A DNA stretch of 64,000 nt from Chamaelirium japonicum (taxonomy: Eukaryota > Streptophyta > Magnoliopsida > Liliales > Melanthiaceae), in contig CANTAL010000129.1 of the NCBI GenBank assembly GCA_947650365.1, forward strand, positions 310,001 through 374,000, given 5' to 3'. The notes below the pieces were generated by a model. It had not been told where the DNA came from, did no database searches, and saw nothing but the letters and a program-made list of their open reading frames with translations. This document shows, in pieces, positions 54,263 through 64,000 of the stretch (position 1 is the first letter of the stretch; each line of letters opens with the position of its first letter). The position numbers were made by a program, and so were the translations under genes.

Positions 54263-54961
54263 AGAATCGATCGTACGAATAAATTAGAATGGATCGTACG
54301 AATGAATTAGATCATACGAATGAATTAGAATGGATCGTATGAATGAATTAAAATGGATACATTCATACGACTGAATTAGAATGGATCGTGCGAATTAATT
54401 AGAATGGATCGTACGAATGAATTTGAATGGATACATTTGTGCGAATGAATCTGAATGGATTGTATGAATGAATTACAATGGATCGTACGAATGAATTAGA
54501 ATGGATCGTACGAATGAATTAGAATAGCTCATACGAATGAATTAGAATGGATCGTACGAATGAATTAGAATGGATCATGCGAATGAATTTGAATGGATCG
54601 TATGAATGAATTATAATGGATCGTATGAATGAATAAGAATGGATCGTACGAATGAATTAGAATGGATCGTGCAAATTAATAAGAATGGATCGTATGAATG
54701 AATAAGAATGGATCGTACGAATGAATTAGAATGGATATAATCGAGCGAATGAATTAGAATGGATTAGAATGGATCGTACGAATGAATTAGAATGGATCGT
54801 ATGAATGAATTAGAATGGATCGCACAAACGAATTATAATGGATCGTACGAATGAATTAGAATGGATCGTACGAATGCATTAGAACGCATTGTACGAATGA
54901 ATTAGAATAGATCGTACGAATGGATTAGAATGGATCGTACGAATGAATTAGAATGGATCAC

Positions 54962-55058
54962 ATGATCCATTCTAATTCATTCGTACGATCCATTCCAATT
55001 CATTCTCACGAATGTAACCTTTCTAATTCATTTATACAATCAATTCTAATTCATTCGT
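54962..55058 (-). repeat. R tail of 1.2 kb unit A, 97 bp
   Basis: Four R monomers including a TAACCTTTC 28-mer. Turns back to F at GTAC 55057-55060. Confidence 0.9.
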
Positions 55059-56141
55059 ACGAATGAATTAGAATGGATCGTACGAATGAATTAGAATGGA
55101 TCATGCGAATGAATTTGAATGGATCGTACGAATGAATTAGAATGGATCGAACGAATGAATTAGAATGGATACATTCGAGCGAATGAATTAGAATAGATCG
55201 TAGGAATGAATTATAATGAATCATACGACTGAATTAGAATGGATCGTACGAATGAATTAGTATGGATCATGCGAATGAATTAGAATGGATCGTACGAATG
55301 GAATGGATCGTACGAATGAATTAGAATGGATCATACGAATGAATTAGAATAGATCGTACGAATGAATTTGAATGGATACATTTGTGCGAATGAATCTGAA
55401 TGGATTGTATGAATGAATTAGAATGGATCGTGCGAATGAATTAGAATCGATCGATCCATTCTAATTAGAATCGATCGTACGAATGAATTAGAATGGATCG
55501 TACGAATGAATTAGATCATACGAATGAATTAGAATGGATCGTATGAATGAATTAAAATGGATACATTCATACGACTGAATTAGAATGGATCGTGCGAATT
55601 AATTAGAATGGATCGTACGAATGAATTTGAATGGATACATTTGTGCGAATGAATCTGAATGGATTGTATGAATGAATTACAATCGATCGTACGAATGAAT
55701 TAGAATGGATTGTACGAATGAATTAGAATAGCTCATACGAATGAATTAGAATGGATCGTACGAATGAATTAGAATGGATCATGCGAATGAATTTGAATGG
55801 ATCGTATGAATGAATTATAATGGATCGTATGAATGAATAAGAATGGATCGTACGAATGAATTAGAATGGATCGTGCAAATTAATAAGAATGGATCGTATG
55901 AATGAATAAGAATGGATCGTACGAATGAATTAGAATGGATATATTCGAGCGAATGAATTAGAATGGATTAGAATGGATCGTACAAATGAATTAGAATGGA
56001 TCGTATGAATGAATTAGAATGGATCGTACAAACGAATTAGAATGGATCGTACAAATGAATTAGAATGGATCGTACGAATGGATTAGAATAGATCGTACGA
56101 ATGGATTAGAATGGATCGTACGAATGAATTAGAATGGATCA
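55059..56141 (+). repeat. F block in 1.2 kb unit B
   Basis: Same order as unit A, less one 23-mer near 56070. Confidence 0.9.
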
Positions 56142-56241
56142 CATGATCCATTCTAATTCATTCGTACGATCCATTCCAATTCATTCTCACGAATGTAACC
56201 TTTCTAATTCATTTATATGATCAATTCTAATTCATTCGTAC
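55061..56241 (+). repeat. 1.2 kb tandem unit, copy B (1181 bp)
   Basis: Directly abuts copy A at GTAC. It is 23 bp shorter, the missing 23-mer being the one near 54876. It ends at the same GTAC (56238-56241), but there the array carries on in R, whereas copy A turns back to F. The same end is therefore followed by opposite orientations. Confidence 0.9.
55453..55466 (-). repeat. Micro-inversion, 14 bp, second copy
   Basis: Same sequence and setting as 54249-54262, offset 1204 bp. Confidence 0.85.
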
Positions 56242-56531
56242 GATCCATTCTAATCCACTCGTACGATCCATTCTTATTCATTCCTACGATCCATTCTAAT
56301 TCATTCGCACGAATGTATCCATTCTAATTAATTTGCACGATCCATTCTAATTCATTCCTATGATCCATTCTAATTCATTCGTACGATCCAGTCTAATTTA
56401 TTCGCTCGAATGTATCCATTATAATTCATTCGTACGATCCATTCTAATTCGTTCATATGATCCATTCTAATTCATTCATATGTATCCATTCTAATTCATT
56501 CGCACGAATGTATCCATTCTAATTCATTCCT
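56142..56531 (-). repeat. R block, 390 bp
   Basis: R tail of unit B continuing into S2-like units. Returns to F at CCTACGAATGAATTA. Confidence 0.9.
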
Positions 56532-58585
56532 ACGAATGAATTAGAATGGATCGTACGAATGGATTAGAATGGATCGTACGAATGGATTAGAATGGATCGT
56601 ATGAATGAATTAGAATGGATCGTACAAATGAATTAGAAAGGTTACATTTGTGTGCGAATGAATTAGAATGGATCATACGAAAGAATTAGAATGGAACGTG
56701 CGAATGAATTAGAATGGATCATATGAATAAATTAGAATGGATCGTACGAATGAATTAAAATGGATACATTTGTGCGAATGAATTAGAATGGATCGTACAA
56801 ATGAATTAGAATGGATCGAACGAATGAATTAGAATGGATCGTACGAATGAATTAGAATGGATCGTACGAATGAATTAAAATGTATACATTTGAACGAATA
56901 AATTAGAATGGATCATACGAATGAATTAGAATGGATCGTACGAATGAATTAGAATGGATCGTGCGAATGAATTAGAATCGATCGTACGAATGAATTAGAA
57001 TGGATCGTACGAATGAATTAGAATGGATATATTCATGCGAATGAATTAGAATGGATCATACGAATGAATTAGACTGGATCGTACGAATAAATTAGAATGG
57101 ATACATTCATGCAAATGAATTAGAATGGATCGTACGAATGAATTAGAATGGATCATACGAATGAATTAGAATGGATCGTACGAATGAATTAGAATTGATC
57201 ATATGAATGAATTAGAATGGTTACATTCGTGCGAATGAATTAGAATGGATCGTACGAATGGATTAGAATGGATCGTACGAATGAATTAGAATGGATCGTG
57301 CGAATGAATTAGAATGGTTACATTCGTGCGAATGAATTAGAATGGATACATTCGTGCAAATGAATTAGAATGGGTTGTACGAATGAATTAGAATGGATCG
57401 TACGAATGAATTAGAATGGATACATTCGTACGAGTGAATTAGAATGGATCATACGAATGAATTAGAATGGATCGTGCGAACGAATTAGAATTGATCATAC
57501 GAATGAATTAGAATGGATCGTACGAATGAATTAAAATGGATACATTCATGCGAATGAATTAGAATGGATCGTACAAATGAATTAGAATGGATCGGACGAA
57601 TGAATTAGAATGGATCGTACGAATGAATTAGAATGGTTACATTCATGCGATTGAATTAGAATGGATCGTACGAATGAATTAGAATGAATCATACAAATAA
57701 ATTAGAATGGATCGTGCGAATGAATTTGAATGGATCGTACGAATGAATTAGAATGGATACATTCGTGCGAATGAATTAGAATGAATCGGGAGAATGAATT
57801 AGAATGGATCGGGCGAATGAATTAGAATAGATCGTGCGAATGAATTAGAATGGATCATACAAATAAATTAGAAAGGTTACATTCGTGAGAATGAATTAGA
57901 ATGGATCGTACGAATGAATTAGAATGGATCATGCAAATGAATTTGAATGGATCGTACGAATGAATAAGAATGGATCGTACGAATGAATTAGAATCGATCG
58001 TACAAATGAATTAGAAAGGTTACATTTGTGAGAATGAATTTTTGAATGGATCGTACGAATGAATTAGAATGGATCGAACAAATGAATTAGAATGGATACA
58101 TTCGTGCGAATGAATTAGAATGGATCGTGCGAATGAATTAGAATGGATACATTCATACGAATGAATTAGAATGGATCGAACGAATAAATTAGAATGGATA
58201 CATTCGTACGAATGAATTTGAATGGATCGTGCGAATGAATTAGAATGGATCGTATGAATGAATTAGAATGGATCATACGAATGAATTAGAATGGATCGTG
58301 AGAATGAATTAGAATGGATCGTACGAATGGATTAGAATGGATCGTACGAATGAATTAGAACGGATCGTACGAATGAATTAGAATGGATACATTTGTGCGA
58401 ATGAGTTAGAATGGATCATACGAATGAATTAGAATGGATCGTACGAATGAATTAGAATGGATCATACGAATGAAATAGAATGGATCGTGCGAATGAATTA
58501 GAATGGATCGTGGAAATGAATTAGAATGGATCGTAGGAATAAATTAGAATGGATCATACGAATGGATTAAAATGGATACATTCAT
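56532..58585 (+). repeat. F block, 2.05 kb
   Basis: Many CATTCATGC, CATTTGTGC and CATTCGTAC 28-mers, and an S1 relative at about 57855-58000. A broken unit GAATTTTTGAATGG lies near 58034. Flips at ATTCATACGATCC. Confidence 0.9.
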
Positions 58586-58991
58586 ACGATCCATTGTAAT
58601 TCATTCGCAGAATCCATTCTAATTCATTCGCATGAATGTATCCATTCTAATTTATTCGTATGATCCATTCTATTTCATTCGCATGATCCATTCTAATTCA
58701 TTCGTACGATCCATTCTAATTCATTCCTATGATCTATTCTAATTCATTTGTACGATACATTCTAATTCATTCGCACAATCCATTCTAATTCATTCGTATG
58801 ATACATTCTTATTTATTCGCTCGAATGTATCCATTCTAATTCATTCGTTCGATCCATTCTAATTCATTTGTACGATGCATTCTATTTCATTTGTACAATC
58901 CATTCTAATTCATTTGTACGATCCATTCTAATTCATTCATATAATCTATTCTAATTCATTCGCTCGAATGTATCCATTCTAATTCATTCGT
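58586..58991 (-). repeat. R block, 406 bp
   Basis: Returns to F at ATTCGTACGAAT (GTAC 58990-58993). Confidence 0.9.
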
Positions 58992-59116
58992 ACGAATGAA
59001 TTAGAATGGATTGTACGAATGAATTAGAATGGATATATTCGTGCGAATGAATTAGAATGGATCGTACGAATGAATTAGACTGGATCGAACGAATGAATTA
59101 GAATGGATACATTCGT
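58992..59116 (+). repeat. F block, 125 bp
   Basis: Five units ending in a 28-mer ATTCGTAC that runs straight into R. Confidence 0.9.
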
Positions 59117-59299
59117 ACGATCCATTCTAATTCATTCGTACGAATCCATTCTAATTTATTCGTACAAATGTATTCATTCTAATTCATTTGTACGATCCAT
59201 TCTAATTCATTCGTACGATCCATTCTAATCCATCCGTACGATCCATTCTAATCCATACGTACGATCCATTCTAATTCATTCGCACGAATATATCCATTC
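59117..59299 (-). repeat. R block, 183 bp
   Basis: Returns to F at CATTCGTGCGAATG, the same inverted repeat that each 28-mer makes with the next unit. Confidence 0.9.
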
Positions 59300-60504
59300 G
59301 TGCGAATGAATTAGAATGGATCGTATGAATGAATTAGAATGGATCGTACAAATGAATTAGAATGGATCGTACGAATGGATTAGAATGGATCGTACGAATG
59401 AATTAGAATGGATCATACAAATGAATTAGAAAGGTTATATTCGTGCGAATGAATTAGATTGAATCATACGAATGAATTAGAATGGATCGTACGAATGAAT
59501 TAGAATGGATACATTTGTACGAACAAATTAGAAATGAATTGGAATAGATCATACGAATGAATTAGAATACATCATGTGAATGAATTAGAATGGATCGTAC
59601 GTTTGAATTAGATTGGATTGTGCGAATGAATTAGAATGGATACATTCGTGCGAATGAATTAGAATAGATCGTATGAATGAATTAGAATGGATCGTATAAA
59701 TGAATTAAAATGGATCGTACAAATGAATTTGAATGGATACATTCGTGCGAATGAATTAGAATGGATCGTTCAAATGAATTAGAATGGATCGTACGAATGA
59801 ATTAGAATGGATCGTACGAATGAATTAGAATGGATCATGCGAATGAATTAGAATGGATCGTACAAATGAATTAGAATGGATATATTTGAACGAATAAATT
59901 AGAATGGATCATACGAATGAATTAGAATGGATCGTACAAATTAATTAGAATGGATACATTCGTGCGAATGAATTAGAATGGATTGTATGAATGAATTAGA
60001 ATAGAGTGTACAAATGAATTAGAATGGAGTGTACGAATGAACTAGAATGGATACATTCGTGCGAATGAATTAGAATGGATCATATGAAAGAATTAGAATG
60101 GATACATTCGAGCGAATAAATTAGAATGGATCGTACGAATGAATTAGAATGGATCATACGAATGAATTATAATGGATCGTGCAAATGAATTAGAATGGAT
60201 TGTACGAATGAATTAGAATGGATCGTGCGAATGAATTAGAATGAATCATACGAATGCATTAGAATGGATCGTACGAATGAATTAAAAATTAGAATGGATA
60301 TATTTGTACGAATAAATTAGAATGGATTGTACGAATGAATTAGAATGGATACATTCTTGCGAATAAATTAGAATGGATCGTATATTCGTGCAAATAAATT
60401 AGAATGGATGATACGAATGAATTAGAATGGATCGTGCGAATGAATTAGAATGAATCATACGAATGCATTAGAATGCATCGTACGAATGAATTAGAATGAA
60501 TCGT
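59300..60504 (+). repeat. F block, 1.2 kb
   Basis: Broken units AACAAATTAGAAATG near 59521 and AATTAAAAATTAG near 60279. 31-bp unit at 60387. Ends at J with GTAT for GTAC. Confidence 0.9.
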
Positions 60505-61007
60505 ATGATCCATTCTAATTCATTCGACCGATCCATTCTAATTCATTCGTACGAATGTATCCATTCTAATTCATTCGTACAATCCATTCTAATTCATTCG
60601 CATGATCCATTCTAATTCATTCGTATGATCCATTCTAATTCATTCCTACGATCTATTCTAATTCATTCGCTTGAATGTATCCATTCTAATTCATTCGTTC
60701 GATCCATTCTAATTCATTCGTACGATCCATTCAAATTCATTCGCATGATCCATTCTAATTCATTCGTACGATCCATTCTAATTCATTCTCACGAATGTAA
60801 CCTTTCTAATTCGTTCGTACGATCCATTCTAATTCATTCGTAAGATCCATTCTAATCCATTCGTACGATCCATTCTAATTCATTCGCACGATCCATTCTA
60901 ATTCATTCGCACAAATGTATCCATTCTAATTCATTCGTACAATCCATTCTAATTCATTCGCATGATCCATTCTAATTTATTCGTACGATCCATTCTAATT
61001 CATTTGT
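60505..61007 (-). repeat. R block, 503 bp
   Basis: J right arm (CGACCG for CGTCCG) then S1. Closes at TTTGTACGAACG. Confidence 0.9.
60625..60843 (+). repeat. S1 block near the right end
   Basis: 72 codons. The closing TGA is displaced because TCGTTCGTACG replaces TCATTTGTATG. It sits right of a J junction, as do those at about 8420, 14060, 19700 and 26059. Confidence 0.83.
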
Positions 61008-61679
61008 ACGAACGAATTAGAATGGATCGTATGAACGAATTAGAATGGATCATACGAATGAATTAGAATAGATATATTTGTGCGAATGAATTAGATTGCA
61101 TCGTACGAATGAATTTGAATGGATTGTACGAATGAATTAGAATGGATCGTACGAATAAATTATAATAGATCATAAGAATGAATTAGAATAGATCGTACGA
61201 ATGAATTAGAATGGATCGTACGAATAAATTAGAATGGATCGTGCGAATGAATTAGAATGGATCGTACGAATGAATTAGAATGGATCCACCGAATGAGTTA
61301 GAATGGATCATGCGAATGAATTAGAATGGATCGTACGAATGAATTAGAATGGATATATTCGTGCGAATGAAATAGAATTGATCGGACGAATGAATTAGAA
61401 TTGATCGTGCGAATGAATTATAATGGATCATACGATTGAATTTTAATGGATCGTACGAATAAATTAGAATGGATACATTTGTGCGATGAATAAGAATGGA
61501 GCGTACGAATGAATTAGAATGGATATATTCTTGTGAATAAATTAGAATGGATCGTATATTCGTGCAAAAAAATTAGAATGGATCAAACGAATGAATTGGA
61601 ATGGATCGTGCGAATGAATTAGAATGAATCGTACGAATGCATTAGAATGGATCGTACGAATGAATTAGAATGAATCGTA
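61008..61679 (+). repeat. F block, 672 bp
   Basis: GATCCACC marker at 61284, an ATTGCAT monomer near 61094, a 31-bp unit at 61556, and J with GTAT. Confidence 0.9.
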
Positions 61680-61803
61680 TGATCCATTCTAATTCATTTA
61701 TACGATCCATTCTAATTCATTCGCACGATCCATTCTTATTCATTCTTACGATCCATTCTAATTCATTCATACAAACCATTCTAATTCATTTGCACGAATG
61801 TAT
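61680..61803 (-). repeat. R block, 124 bp
   Basis: Short R stretch ending at the CGAATGTATCATACG switch. Confidence 0.9.
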
Positions 61804-62090
61804 CATACGAATGAATTAGAATGGATCATGCGAATGAATTAAAATGGATCGTACAAATGAATTAGAATGGATCGTGCGAATGAATTAGAATAGATCGTAC
61901 GAACGAATTAGAATGGATCGTACGAATGAATTAGAATGGATCGTATGAACGAATTAGAATGGATCGTACGAATGAATTAAAATGGATACATTCGAGCGAA
62001 TGAATTAGAATGGATCGTACGAATGAATTAGAATGGATCATAGGAATGAATTAGAATGGATCATGCAAATGAATTAGAATGGATACATTC
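61793..62090 (+). repeat. Dispersed duplicate of 39596-39905
   Basis: Same ordered markers as the copy 22 kb upstream, including the R to F switch at CGAATGTATCATACG. A whole segment with its junction was copied, not single monomers. Confidence 0.75.
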
Positions 62091-62595
62091 GTGCGAATGA
62101 ATTAGAATGGATCGTAGGAATGAATTAGAATGGACCGTACGAATGAATTAGAATGGTTACATTCGTGCGAATGAATTAGAATGGATCGTACGAATGGATT
62201 AGAATGGATCGTATGAATGGATTAGAACGCAATGTACGAATGAATTAGAATAGATACATTTGTGCGAATGAATAAGAATGGATCGTACGAATGAATTAGA
62301 AAGGATCGTACGAAAGAATTAGAATGGATCGTACGAATGAATTTGAATGGATCATACGAATGAATTAGAATCGATCGTGAGAATGAATTAGAATGGATCG
62401 TACGAATGAATTAGAATGGATACATTCGAGCGAATGAATTAGAATAGATCGTAGGAATGAATTAGAATGGATCATATGAATGAATTAGAATGGATCGTGT
62501 GAATGAATTAGAATGGATTGTACGAATGAATTAGAATGGATACATTCGTGCGAATGAATTAGAATGGATCGGACGAATGAATTAGAATGGATCGT
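61804..62595 (+). repeat. F block, 792 bp
   Basis: Begins with the segment shared with 39596. Ends at J-prime after GATCGGACG. Confidence 0.9.
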
Positions 62596-63010
62596 ACGAT
62601 TCATTCTAATTCATTCACACGATCCATTCTAATGCATTCGTACGATTCATTCTAATTCATTCACATGATTCATTCGAATGGATTAGAATGAATTAGAATA
62701 TACGATCCATTCTAATTCATTCGTACAATGCGTTCTAATCCATTCGTACGATCCATTCTAATCCATTCGTACGATCCATTCTAATTCATTCGCACGAATG
62801 TAACCATTCTAATTCATTCGTACGATCCATTCTAATTCATTCCTACGATTCATTCTAATTCATTCGCACGAATGTATCTATTCTAATTCATTTCCACGAT
62901 CCATTCTAATTCATTCCTAAGATCCATTCTAATTCATTCGTATGATCCATTCTAATTCATTCGCACAATCCATTCTAATTCATTCGTACGATCCATTCTA
63001 ATTCATTTGT
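62596..63010 (-). repeat. R block with a 26-bp F insert
   Basis: J-prime right arm, then a tiny F stretch at 62675-62700 (GAATGGATTAGAATG), then R to GTAC 63009-63012. Confidence 0.88.
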
Positions 63011-64000
63011 ACGAATGAATTAGAATGGATCGTACGAATGAATTAGAATGGATCGTACGAACGAATTCGAATGGATCGTATGAACAAATTAGAATGGATT
63101 GTACGAATGAATTAGAATGGATACATTCAAGCGAATGAATTAGAATCGATCGTACGAATGAATTAGAATGGATCGTACGAATGAATTAGAATGGATCGTA
63201 CGAATGAATTAGAATGGATCGTATGAATGAATTAGAATGGATTGTACGAATGAATTAGAATAGATCGTGCAAATGAATTAGAATGGATCGTACGAAAGAA
63301 TTAGAATGGATCGTACGAATGAATTAGAATGGATCATACGAATACATTAGAATCGATCGTACAAATGAATTAGAATGGATCGTACGAATGAATTAGAATG
63401 GATACATTTGTGCGATGAATAAGAATGGAGCGTACGAATGAATTAGAATGGAGGGTACGAATGAACTAGAATGGATACATTCGTGCGAATGAATTAGAAT
63501 GGATCATATGAAAGAATTAGAATGGATCGTGCGAATGAATTAGAATGGATCGTGCGAATGAATTAAAATGGATCATATGAACTAATTAGAATGGATCATA
63601 CGAACGAATTAGAATGGATCGTGCAAATGAATTAGAATAGATCGTATGAATAAATTAGAATGGATCGTACGAATGAATTAAAATGGCTACATTTGTGCGA
63701 ATGAATTAGAATGGACCATACGATTGAATTTGAATGGATCGTACGAATGAATTAGAATGGATACATTTGTGCGATTTAATAAGAATGGATCATGCGAATA
63801 AATTAGAATGGATACATTCGTGCGAATGAATTAGAATGGATTGTGCGAATGAATTAGAAGGGATTATGCGAATGAATTAGAACGCATTGTACGAATGAAT
63901 TAGAATAGATCGTACGAATGGATTAGAATGGATCGTACGAATGAATTAGAATGGATCGTACGAATGAATTAGAATGGATCGTGCGAATAAATTAGAATGC
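63011..64000 (+). repeat. F block running off the window
   Basis: Ordinary F monomers with a short CATTTGTGCGATGAATAAG unit near 63402, also seen at 40661 and 61470. The array does not end here. Confidence 0.9.

Larger units (their letters stand above)
53619..54961 (+). repeat. F block in 1.2 kb unit A
   Basis: Includes S1 and most of unit A. Flips at GATCACATGATCC, a near palindrome. Confidence 0.9.
53857..55060 (+). repeat. 1.2 kb tandem unit, copy A (1204 bp)
   Basis: Begins GAATGAATTA inside an S1 block and ends with an R tail closing at GTAC (55057-55060). Private markers shared with copy B are GAATGGAATGGATCG, the micro-inversion AATCGATCGATCC at 54241, TTAATAAGAATGG, and GATCACATGATCC near 54957. 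It holds one 23-mer (near 54876, GAACGCATTGTAC) that copy B lacks. Confidence 0.9.
1..64000. repeat. Satellite array, 23-bp monomer with 28-bp and 31-bp variants
   Basis: Every line of the window reads as tandem copies of GAATGAATTA plus GAATGGATCGTAC or the reverse complement. Common variants are GGATTA for GAATTA, TTTGAATGG for TTAGAATGG, and CATAC, TGTAC, CGTAT, CGTGC, CGTAG, CGAAC or CGGAC for CGTAC. The monomer has two halves that both begin GAATG, so it may itself descend from a shorter duplicated unit. Each 23-mer has one GATC and one GTAC. No transposon, gene, tRNA or rRNA sequence interrupts it, and the array continues past both window ends. It is most likely constitutive heterochromatin of a eukaryote. 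Whether it is centromeric cannot be told from this sequence. Confidence 0.97.

Noticed and set aside
1-64000. CRISPR array
   Set aside because: Units are back to back with no unique spacers, they vary in sequence, and they run for 64 kb in both orientations.
1-64000. Human satellite II/III (GGAAT repeats)
   Set aside because: GAATG words are shared, but the unit is a fixed 23-mer with TTAGAATGGATCGTAC, not a diverged 5-mer array.
1-64000. Telomeric repeat array
   Set aside because: No short G-rich strand motif such as TTAGGG or TTTAGGG. The TTAG in the monomer is followed by AATGG.
1-64000. tRNA, rRNA, riboswitch or terminator signals
   Set aside because: Hairpins exist only at palindromic monomer boundaries and orientation switches. 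No conserved RNA motif was seen on either strand.
1-64000. Pure assembly artefact
   Set aside because: It cannot be excluded, but three HOR copies with the same switches and different small changes, and junctions copied with distinct variants, look like real evolution. Raw long reads would decide.

Overview
The whole 64 kb window is one uninterrupted satellite DNA array. I found no gene, RNA gene, mobile element or stretch of unrelated sequence in it. The basic unit is a 23-bp monomer, GAATGAATTA followed by GAATGGATCGTAC (about 35% GC, purine-rich on this strand). It is mixed with a 28-bp form (ACATT inserted after GAATGGAT, ending CGTGC, CGAGC or CGTGA) and a rare 31-bp form. Such an array points to a eukaryotic heterochromatic region (pericentromere, subtelomere, sex or B chromosome). 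The species cannot be named from this sequence. Most monomer variants are CG to CA or TG changes, which suggests, without proving, a genome that methylates CpG.

The array is not simply head-to-tail. Read by eye it is a mosaic of about 70 blocks that alternate between the forward monomer (F, + strand, about 39 kb) and its reverse complement (R, - strand, about 25 kb). Block lengths run from 14 bp to 5.9 kb. Most switches, in both directions, fall on the same place in the monomer: the GTAC palindrome where two monomers meet. Many junctions are copies of one ancestral junction, present in both orientations.

Layout: 1-4780 is a mixed F/R region with a 359-bp tandem duplication near the left end. 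4781-21790 holds three tandem copies of a 5.64-5.72 kb higher-order repeat (HOR), each carrying the same eight orientation switches. 21.8-33.4 kb is a mosaic of 0.4-2.5 kb F and R blocks. 33.4-39.3 kb is a single 5.9 kb R block. 39.3-53.6 kb is mosaic again, with a duplicated module of about 1.7-2.0 kb (41.2-44.4 kb). 53.86-56.24 kb is a tandem pair of 1.2 kb units whose ends are both at GTAC. 56.2-64 kb is a final mosaic, mostly F. The array runs off both ends of the window.

A composite block of about 200 bp (S1) recurs more than 20 times in both orientations and gives the only open frames longer than about 60 codons. A second composite (S2) usually lies next to it. These frames are a by-product of the repeat: a TAA in the third frame is changed to AAA or TTA, and the 28-bp unit shifts the frame. 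I do not consider them genes. Block boundaries were placed by eye and are good to a few bases at GTAC junctions and about 10 bases elsewhere.
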